From positions 372,001 through 436,000 of the forward strand of contig LLCB01000002.1 in the NCBI GenBank assembly GCA_001414345.1: 64,000 nucleotides of DNA, written 5' to 3'. Origin of the DNA: Hymenoscyphus infarciens. Taxonomy: Eukaryota > Ascomycota > Leotiomycetes > Helotiales > Helotiaceae. Below, piece by piece: positions 55,668 to 64,000 of this stretch (its first letter is position 1; the number at the start of each line of letters is the position of its first letter). The translations under genes and the position numbers were made by a program. The notes beneath the pieces are model-generated. The model searched no databases, was not told the DNA's origin, and saw only the letters and a program-made list of their open reading frames with translations.

Positions 55668-58107
55668 TATTGGATATGGGTGTAGATTGTCGAAAGAGGA
55701 AAGATTCGTTGGACCATACGGAGGATTTTCGTTACGTGAAACCCCCAGATTTAATCGTCGTGTGCATGCGTTTTTTTGACTACTCGTCCTCTCCGATACC
55801 CAACATGGAAGATAACGACTGGAAGGATTTTGAGTTTCTTGGCTCTGAATGATTGTCCTCCAGGCCACGAGTCTAACTACTTTCCCCGTTGCTTGGGTCA
55901 AGAGTGTGCTGATCTGGGGTAATTTTGAATATGGTTGGGTGTTTGGGTGTTGGGGGCGGGGTGGTGAGAAGCGGTACGGACTGGCAAAAAGAGTTGAGAT
56001 CTTCAAAAAACAACAGATGAAATTCTCCAAGAGAAAAACCTGCAAAGCAAACGAAGCAAAGGTGGAGTTCAGATGATATACACAGAGCATGGAAAATGAG
56101 GCGAGTTCATAAGCCTAGTTTCTAGGTACGAAACAGTGGTACCATTTCTATGCTGGGTTTATTTTCAACAGGTGTTCACGGCAATCCGGACCACTGAAGT
56201 CACAATGGGTTTAACCTTGGTAGGTTTGCTTGCCCATTAGCGAGTATCCTTGAAAGGGACAACACACTGTGAAGTAATCGAACAAAGATGGAAAATTAGG
56301 GGCCGTATCCCGAATGACATGAAACTTTCCAAGAACCATTTCCCCAAGATTCGAAAGTTGATTTGACATCAGATTCGAAGCCTGGAGCTTTATATAGCAA
56401 GGTTCTCCTTTCTTCTAGGAAACCTTAATCGTGTAGTTGGCAATGCTAATCTTTGTGATAAATCCACAATTACGATGTACATAGTTGAGTTGCAGATGGA
56501 GAGTGTTCGAATTGCACATTATCCGTGGAACTCCATATGTTTAGCGTTCATGACCAGTTGTTTGGAAGTCTTCGCATCGCAGGTGTGGTGGGTCCTTTCC
56601 ACCGGAAAGTCTGACCCAGAAATCGCGTCGCCGCGTCGGTGTTCCTTTAGAAACCCTGATGAGGGGCGATTGATAGCGGAGAAAAATCTGCTGGCTGATA
56701 AAATGCGTGGAGCAGAGGATTTCGGCGGCAATATTTTTACTCTAAGTAGCCGTTAGGCTCGATGATAAAAAACGTCCCGTGCCGTCAAGCTTCGATGATG
56801 GTAAAATTCACCTGCTCGAGCGTGCGAATTATTCAGTCTAGGAAATTTCAATCCACGAGAATAGCTAGGCAAGATGTATAAATTCTCTCTCTTATCTCGG
56901 TCTAATCAGCTCATACTCACAGATGGGGTTGTTCCAAGATTAGAAAAGATGCGACGACATCGTAAGAAAACTCAGAGTACCTATTCGCGATCCAGAGAAC
57001 AACTTATGGAAGATTTGAATTGGTTGCTTGTGGAGGCATGTAAAATAAAGTTATCGCATGGTTTAGGTGCGGAGATTGAGTTTCCCACCACGCTTGGCGG
57101 AACTAACGCCACTCAATAGACGATCTGAAACACCGGTGCGTACACACTTGTAACGCTACAGGTTGAGAATTTTAGATAATGAGATATTTTGAAAGTTCCA
57201 TGTCTTTCAACAAGTTTGACTCTACAAACCAGACGCGAAATAAGCTAAGCGAGACTTCCAGGAGGAATAATACAGAATGGAGCAGATCATAAACTCTCAC
57301 GGCAACACGTAAGCTTTTTGTGGTTCCAGTGTCGCAAAAAGCTGGGAATACTTACTGAGTTACAAGATGTCACTAGGGTATACCTAACTCTAAAAACGTT
57401 TGATGGATATCGGATAAATTTTTGTGTAGCGAGCACATAATCAAACTCTAGATTATCTATCTTTTGACTGGTCAAGTCAGGCTATAAATCTCTCGTTCCC
57501 AAAGATTGCTGAGCCACGGGGCCTACGGAGAAAAGAATTCCTCATAATGCCAGCAGCGAGCCATGACGATGCCCTTCTGCCACTCCTGAAGTCACGCAAT
57601 TGTTGATACCCACCGTCCACAAAAAAAGTAACATCGACAGATTAGTCCGATGCACAACAGTTAGCGTGGCAATAGTGTCATTTACAGAAATCTTAGGGCT
57701 ATCCTAATTCCATTAGCGAACTTGCATGCTTGCCTCTTGCAGTAAAGTCACAACAGGACCTGCATTCTTGGAGACCCGCAAGGCGATTCAAAATCCGAAA
57801 ATCTGCTAAGCACAGGGATTCAATCCGCGACTTTGCATCCCAGCCCCCACTTTCATACCGGACGATCTCCAAAAAGGGTGTGCGCCGCGAACCATAGGCC
57901 CGGGAAGGAAGTGGACATCAATCGAAAAATGCAATGTGACTCCCAGGATACACCGCAGTAAGAACAAGGCAACCTCTCACTAGACAGGAAATCTTTAAGC
58001 CTCAGCAAACAAGCAAGCAAGCACGCCAGGTTTCACCATAATCGTTTACTTTTTGCCTCGACCCTTCGATCGAGAAAGCTGTCATTTTTAAGTTTCTCAC
58101 AGCAAAG
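55668..58107. other. Intergenic, 2.4 kb, divergent promoters
   Basis: Several open frames of 60-95 codons, none with a recognisable domain. The frame at 56874-57119 (+, 81 codons, basic) is the most protein-like but unsupported. GA/TC-rich sequence lies upstream of the 7TM gene. Confidence 0.4.
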
Positions 58108-59365
58108 ATGGAGTCATTATGGGTTTTGCTGCTCGCTGCCGCGTCGGTGGTGGTTGCTGGTGGTAGTGTGGATTGTACTGGTATCAACGGGATAATGAAG
58201 GAATGCCGGTCACCAGAATCTTTCTACAAGCGGGATGTATTCTGGGTTGGTGGTCAATATGTTTCTGCAGCTTTGGGTTTGATGACGTACGATCAAATGT
58301 ATGTTGAGAAACTTACTGGACTTGGTGGTGTATGGCAACAATACCCAATCGTTCTCTTCCATGGTGGTGGAGTTTCGGGAGCAGTAAGTTTAGGCTGTTA
58401 TGCTATGTTATCTCGTATATGCTAACTGTGACTACTAGACTTGGCTCAACACACCCGACAACAGAAAGGGGATGGCGTCGATGTTCCTTGATAAAGGATA
58501 CCAAGTGTATATCGTCGACCAAACCTCAGTGGGACGTGGCAGCCAAAATGATATCACTGGATACCCATCAAGATTCGGTTCAACTTCCAACATCACTGAG
58601 AAGGGGTTCACTCACCCTGAAGGTGCCAATGCCTATCCTCAGTCACAACTTCACACCCAATGGCCAGGAACTGGTTTACTTGGGGACCCGGTTTTCGACG
58701 CATTTGAAGCTGGGTTCATACCTTTGACTTCCAACAACACTCGCCAGGAGATGTCAATGCGAGTAGCAGGTTGCGAACTACTCAACTTGATTGGAAGGAG
58801 TTTTCTTGTTTCGCATTCAGTTGGTGCCATTCATCCAATCCTACTATCCGATGAGTGCCCAGATCTAGTAGCCGGAAATGTCAACCTTGAGCCTGGAAAT
58901 ATTCCTTTCGAGTCTTATGTCGGCAACGCAACTTCTTCCGTTGGACGTACATCAGCAAGAGAGTTCGGCCTCACTGCTACCAACCTTCATTACTCGCCAG
59001 CTATTACCAACTCATCCGAACTGATCTTGGAAACTGTCGGTGAAGATCTTCCATCAAACAGATCTTGTATTCAACAATCAACTGCTGCTGACAACACCGT
59101 CCACACACTCCCAAATCTCGCCAAGGTTCCTTATGTTTCGTTCACCGGAGAGGCTAGCCCTCACGCCACATACGCCCACTGTGTAATTCAATATCTCAAG
59201 CAAGTTGGTGTCAAGCCAGATTGGATCAGAATGGAGAACCGAGGCGTGAAGGGGAATGCTCATTTTGGATATTTAGAGCTCAACAGTGAGGATTATTTTG
59301 ATGTTGTTGAGAGGTGGATCGCAAGTACGATATGTAATTTGAATGGATGGAGATGTATATTCTAG
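58108..59365 (+). CDS. Secreted alpha/beta-hydrolase (esterase-like)
   Basis: Two exons, 58108-58383 and 58439-59365 (donor GTAAGT, branch GCTAAC, acceptor ACTAG), 400 aa. Signal peptide MESLWVLLLAAASVVVAGG. The core is an alpha/beta hydrolase: oxyanion region IVLFHGGGVSG, a WLNTPDNRKGMASMFLDKGY strand-helix, the nucleophile elbow FLVSHSVGA (S-x-S-x-G in place of the usual GxSxG first glycine), and a C-terminal region with PYVSFTGEASPHATY followed by the late His (NAHFGYLE). Six or more N-glycosylation sites fit secretion. Substrate class unknown (esterase, lipase or similar). The first-position serine in the nucleophile motif is a family variant seen in some fungal members; I regard it as probably active. 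Confidence 0.85.
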
Positions 59366-60515
59366 TAATATGACTGGGTGCATGTAAATAGTAATGTAAA
59401 CGCCAGAGCTAATGATTAATACTTGCACTTCAGTCGTCAATGTTTGTGTCATCGTAAGACCTCCCACAGTACCATATTGTGCTAATGAGTCAAGGAAAGG
59501 TTTAGTCTTGAGTTTATTTACGACAAGGAGAATCATGCTTATATATATTATTTTGCCTGGCTTAAGAGACTTTTTAATAAGTTGATGTGCGAAAGAAGTG
59601 AGGAAATAAAGTTTTTGAGTGCCTGGTAAACTGGGTACAATTCACTCTGCCGGACAGCTTTCCTGGCAGTCCAATTATCTAAGGATAAGGTAGGTAATTC
59701 TCAGTTACATATATTGGTTATCTTGTCCATCTCAATTTAGAGATAGTTAAGTTTTTTACTTCTTTTATAGTTTTCTCTAAATCTTTTAGTATCAAAGTAA
59801 AAAGAAACTGTATATTTTATTGCTCTAAAACAAGCGAGTTATTCAAAGATAGTTAAGGAAGACAGATATGTGCTTTTATCTTCTATGCCCTATTTGGCTA
59901 AATTAATCATATATTCAGGAGAAAACCGTAAGTGCGAGTGCTTGCTGTAAGAGTAGTGTGTGGGATGTTCGTTGTCTTTTGAGAAGTCGGTGTTCTGCGA
60001 AAACGCGTCTTCAATTTACCTCGCGCTGGATAACACCATCACTTCCGCTAACGGCGACAAAATAGTATCAAATTGTTCTGGAGAGTAAATACGTGGTAAA
60101 TTACGCGTCAAAGTTCACCCAAGAGGACCGCTGCGCGTCTCATAACGATAAGCAGAGAAATATTTCTCCCGATAGAAAATAGAGCAGCAAATAGTTGTCG
60201 TTGTCCCAACTCTTTAGGAGAATTTGAAATATTATCCTAAACATCTGGAACCTTTAAAAATATTAACCGAGATATTTCGAACAATTTCATGCAATTGCTC
60301 CAAAATATCTGGATTAATAACGAGAAGAGGTACTTACCGCCACTTTCTAGAGCTGCTGGGATTTCCTGTCCTGGGCTAGCGTCAAGTGCACACTCGCTTC
60401 AAAATAAGCTGGTGTCTTCCTTCGCAAGAAACCATCACCAATCTTATACGGTAAATTCTTGTTCTCTCGATAATTCAAGCAGGTGCGCCTTCAAGCAACC
60501 TCACTAAAAACACCA
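59366..60515. other. Intergenic, AT-rich
   Basis: 3' flank of the hydrolase gene, then AT-rich sequence (59500-60300) with frequent stops. The frame 60289-60507 (+, 72 codons) is unsupported. Confidence 0.5.
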
Positions 60516-61000
60516 ATGGAAGAATACGACTCGGAAGAGTGGGCCTCCAACAGAACTTGCCAAAAAGCCGCCAGGCTCGAGTAAGACGCCAACGCGCGAC
60601 GGGAGGTCAATCAAATGGATAGCGCCTTGACCAAAGTATCGTGGAGGAAATCTGCGATGGCAAATTACAGGCGCAGACGAGAAGAGTGGATGCCCTCGAA
60701 GAGAGCTTCACTGGTTTGACTTCGAGTTTAGCTGTCATTGCTTCCTATGTCAGGGCCATAAAAGATGATATTGGAAATATCAAGAAACAACTTGACGGCA
60801 ATTTCCTGGCAACCAATAACAAGCTGTCTTCTGTTACCAGAGGTATGTGCGTGATAGTTCCCGCCCGAGCCGTCTCTGATTCCCGTATTCAAGATTCCAA
60901 TCCTGGAGGCAACTCCTCCATTTCGCCTCATGTCCAGGTCGGCTCTCGGTCTCACTCGTCCGAAAAAATTTAACCTTGGACGCGACGACGACCTTGAACA
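60516..61000 (+). pseudogene. Decayed coiled-coil protein gene
   Basis: The ATG at 60516 starts 22 acidic codons (MEEYDSEEWASNRTC) and hits TAA at 60582-60584. The same frame continues after the stop with coding-like residues (DANARREVNQMDSALTK), then a one-base shift near 60640 gives a long heptad-patterned stretch (VEEICDGKLQAQTRRVDALE, then SYVRAIKDDIGNIKKQLDGN). One stop and one shift suggest a recently broken gene for a helical coiled-coil protein. The family is not recognised. A spliced gene using these exons cannot be fully excluded. Confidence 0.45.
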
Positions 61001-61099
61001 AAACGGAACTCAAGGACTCGACATTTTGTACAATTTCCGAGGCAGCTCCCCCAATCTTGACCATCCGGCTATTCAAGATTCCAATCCTAGAGGCAACTC
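60887..61099 (+). repeat. 29-bp direct repeat pair
   Basis: Copies at 60887-60915 and 61071-61099 (starting ATTCAAGATTCCAATCCT) differ at one base and lie 184 bp apart. Flanking bases do not match clearly. It is a duplication inside or next to the decayed coiled-coil gene. Confidence 0.7.
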
Positions 61100-61242
61100 T
61101 CCAAATAGAAACTCTTCCGGAAACCAAAGTGACCCAAACCATTCAGCAAACGTTTCGTAACGCAGTACTAGCTCAAACCCTTCGGTACCAAAGCGTCCAG
61201 CGTTGGAGGAAGCACCCGACGATTCTAGGGCCAAGTGAGTGA

Positions 61243-61813
61243 AGACTATCGCTTCTGGGGCTTCGGGTTTGTGGCAAGGTGTTGATATCGGATACAGAAG
61301 CCAGCCACCTTAGAAGTTGAAGCAAAGAATTACGCTGAGTGTAGGCAGACAAGAGTTACAACTCACCAGACGGATACCCCTTCCCATCAAATACAAGATC
61401 ATCGAGAACGGTTCAAAGAAGTTAAATAAAAAGGAGCGGGTGGCGAGGAGGATGCCCTACCTTAGAGGAGGCTCTTGTGAGCGCTTTTGATTTAACACCA
61501 TAATGTTTCTCCTCGCTGAAACGAGATTTCTACTGTGATAGGTATAAGCCAAGGAATAGAGGAATTAAAGATTGTCTATCGGCGTAAGTGCCCTCCGATA
61601 ATCGGGAAGCACAATCACTACCCACACCTGCTTTTCCGCTAACATTTATTTGAGTGATAAGCTGCGAGTAAGCCAGTAAGCAAGTAAGCCACGGGTAAGC
61701 TGTTCTCAAGAAAGTCACGTGTACGCGGAAAATACTTATCCCTTTTCCGCACAACCATCACCCCAGTCCCCAACCTCCTCAATTTCTCCATCTATCTATT
61801 CCCTTCAATCACC
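61243..61813. other. Intergenic
   Basis: Upstream of the RWD-C-like gene. A short AAGCAAGTAAGCCA-type repetition lies near 61660-61700. No gene seen. Confidence 0.5.
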
Positions 61814-63007
61814 ATGTCATCAGCGACACTATCGCGCATCCTAATAAAAACCCACCATATGACTTCGCGAAAGAAAATCTCCGCTATCACGAAAGCCGCG
61901 GGGAAATACAATGTCTCTGTGCTCTTGAAGGTTGGATGCAGTCCCGGGATTATGTTGTGTGAGGGGGCAGAGGGAGGTAAAGATGGTGGTGCGGGGGAGG
62001 CTGGAGGAGTTAGGGGGTGGGAGAGTGTTGTTAGGGTATGTGATTCCCTTGGATTTGGGTGACGATGGCGGTGCTGATGATAGAGATGAAGAGGCCAGGA
62101 GACGAGTGTCTTTTGGCTTAAAGGGGCGTTGTTTGGGGGACCTCGCAGTTGTCTCCTGGTGCGGTGCGAGTCTTCTTTAAAATCACCCCCTTCACTCCCG
62201 GATACGTTCTCGACGACGAGAATAATATATACGGAGGGGGGTGGGGGGGCGGTTATTAGGTACTCTGACCGTGGATGCACGAACCCTTATCGATATGGTG
62301 GGACATGAGGTGAGAGGTAAGGGGCGGACCCAAGTCCTATGTTGCAAGTTCGAGTCGAAATAATTTCGACTTTGGACTGCGAGGGATTGTGTCGATCACT
62401 ACGGGCCGCTTCTTCTCTCTTGACAACACCTGCGTGACACATCGACGCACTTGGCCCCTCGATCGCCCCAAAGAGATCCCCCACTCGTTAGCTAGTGCCA
62501 CGAGAATCTGGGGATTGAGAAGCCGGGACAAGTGTTTTCCTATTCTCGGGATTTAAAGAGGGATTAGAAGTCGGGAGTTGGAACTCTTGAGGCTCTTCTG
62601 CCATTTGGGTTCGGCTTCGGTGTTCTTTTTTCCTGCAAGGTTGTAGGAGGGGCAATTTGGTGTAAGAGGTCGTTTCATCGTTCGTACTTTACTCTGGTGT
62701 GTTTGGAGGTGTGCTTTGACATGTCTCTCTGTTCCCTTTCTCACTCACTCGCACTCTCCATCATGGTCTTTAACTACTCGGTTGTTGAATCTGATCTAAT
62801 ACTCTCAACCCCCAACAGAGATTAAGATACAAAGACATGCAACTCCTAAAGCGAGAAGAAATTTCCGAGTTATCTCTCGCCCCTCTAGGCATCGAGGCGG
62901 GTGATGTATGGGAAATCGAAGAGATCAGGGAGTTTGGAAAGTTGTTGGAAAGGGATGCCGAATTGTTTGCATGGTGGAGGAGAGGGATGGGCTTTGCTAG
63001 AGAGTAA
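61814..63007 (+). CDS. Small protein resembling the RWDD2/DUF1115-type C-terminal domain
   Basis: Two exons proposed: 61814-62035 and 62819-63007, 136 aa. The donor is GTATGT and the acceptor CAACAG, phase 0. The first exon has IKTHHMTSRKKISAITK and LLKVGCSPGIMLCEG; the second continues RLRYKDMQLLKREEISEL and ends WWRRGMGFARE. The HH-K-K block, a G-PG-EG motif and the RYKDMQ strand are what I remember of the C-terminal part of RWDD2-like proteins. Function is not known. The intron would be 783 nt, unusually long for this window, and contains GC-rich sequence, a G-run block (62237-62251) and a 19-bp palindrome, so it may hold an insertion. There is no RWD domain upstream, so this is either a short family member or an incomplete model. 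Confidence 0.55.
62353..62371. repeat. 19-bp palindrome
   Basis: AGTCGAAAT-A-ATTTCGACT, perfect 9-bp arms around one base, inside the proposed long intron of the RWD-C-like gene. The neighbouring GTTCGAGTC resembles a tRNA T-loop but no cloverleaf forms. Confidence 0.6.
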
Positions 63008-64000
63008 GGCCTTGATTACTCGCGAACCCAATTTATCCCACGGTGGTTAGAATGTACGGATCGAGAGTTCGATGACGATATGATCCGACGATACGCTACT
63101 GGTTGGGGATGTTTGATTATCCGATATCCCATGATAGAGCTTGTTGCAACGCAGCTCACTCGGATTTGATGGAACGACAACGCGAATAAGTAGCCAAGCC
63201 AGGAGTTTCGGATGAAGTTTGGGCGATCTTCAATATCTGGCTCTTCGGGATGAGACTGGGTGATAAGCTATGATACTAGGTACCTTGTCTTTCTTGCACC
63301 ACGTTCTCTAGACAAAAGGCTCTTTGCTGACATCTGTAGACTAGAGTATAGGAATAAGTAAAGTAGAGTACAAGTCGTCTCCTCTCTTGGTTTTTAAGCG
63401 AAACTTGCAAAATCAAGTTAACTGTTCTGGAATGCTAGACCAAGCACCCCAAAACGATTATTGAAGAAAAAATATATTCCCCCGTCTCTTATGTTGACCC
63501 CTTTTCTTTATCAACTTGTGACTCTTTCTACTCTTGTATCCATCAATGAATTGTTAATTATCTCCATGAAGCCCATTCATTCAATGGACTGAGGACTGAG
63601 AATGGAAATCAGGTTTCTTCATTAAATTGGGTCTTCATGATGAGCTCTTTCAATCTGTCTGTTATGTTTGCTCTTTTGACATGATTCACTTTATTACTTT
63701 CTAGAAGGGTGAAACTCACAACTTCAACTCTCACAAGCTTTAAATTCACTATCAATTCTATCCCTACGTCAGGTTGGAAAATAATCCTCTTGCAAAAATT
63801 ATTGTGATTTTGAGGGTTTAGAATACATAGTGAATTGTGGCTGAAAACCTCCTTGACAAGCTGCCTTCATATTTGAAGTATGGTGCAACATCAATCAGCT
63901 CCACTGCTTTACCTGGCCTCTCTCAGTGTATGAGCTGATGTATATGCTCTCTATGCTTAATGGCAGAGGAGTCATACATTAAGACTCCCATTGAAGGTGA
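63008..64000. other. Window end, no supported gene
   Basis: Short frames only; AT content rises to the right. A gene beginning past 64000 cannot be seen. Confidence 0.45.

Noticed and set aside
62330..62375. tRNA gene suggested by GTTCGAGTC
   Set aside because: No matching acceptor, D and anticodon stems; the local structure is a simple palindrome.

Overview
The window looks like nuclear DNA of a filamentous ascomycete (Pezizomycotina; a leotiomycete is my guess from overall protein flavour, not something I can prove). The reasons are short introns with GTAAGT/GTATGT-type donors and CTAAC/CTAAT branch points, families typical of these fungi (TRP/Flc-like protein, full ABCB transporter, Zn2Cys6 regulator, Clr2, F-box/WD/UIM protein, fungal-rhodopsin 7TM protein, S1/P1 nuclease) and a tract with a RIP-like dinucleotide signature.

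Layout. Positions 1-8610 are gene-poor. They become AT- and repeat-rich to the right, with about 890 bp almost free of CpA/TpG, microsatellites and a 9-bp minisatellite near 7.8 kb. From 8.6 kb the window is a normal gene-bearing arm: Flc/TRP-like membrane protein (8611-10976, -), ABCB transporter with 14 exons (14006-18944, +), small secreted cysteine protein (21561-21881, +), membrane-anchored aspartic-protease-like protein (22492-25468, -), repeat-rich GPI-type wall protein (28986-31748, +), F-box/WD/UIM protein (32235-35857, +), atypical SDR (36602-37759, -), SNF2 ATPase with PHD finger (38746-42453, -) facing a Clr2-like silencing protein (43063-45030, +), a one-TM protein (45924-46803, -), a Zn2Cys6 regulator split by a transposon (47530-49594, +), a classical SDR (49638-50747, -), S1/P1 nuclease (52477-53751, +), a 7TM protein (54072-55667, -), a secreted alpha/beta hydrolase (58108-59365, +), a decayed coiled-coil pseudogene (60516-61000) and a small RWD-C-like protein (61814-63007, +). 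I rebuilt exon structures by eye from splice signals and reading phase; all the totals divide by three.

The most interesting object is a 708-bp non-autonomous hAT-type element (47804-48511) with 19-bp perfect terminal inverted repeats and an 8-bp target duplication (GGCAGCAG), inserted in the coding sequence of the Zn2Cys6 regulator. Removing the element and one duplication copy joins the two halves in frame. The ends of the element together with the flanking duplication also create a GTAGGT donor and a CCTAG acceptor, and splicing at these would also keep the frame. The insertion may therefore either truncate the regulator to its DNA-binding domain or behave as a newborn intron. A second short inverted-repeat element (210 bp) lies at 20811-21020.

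Functional links are loose, as usual in such genomes: two chromatin genes share a 609-bp divergent promoter, several genes encode secreted or cell-surface proteins, and the regulator and an SDR are convergent neighbours 43 bp apart.
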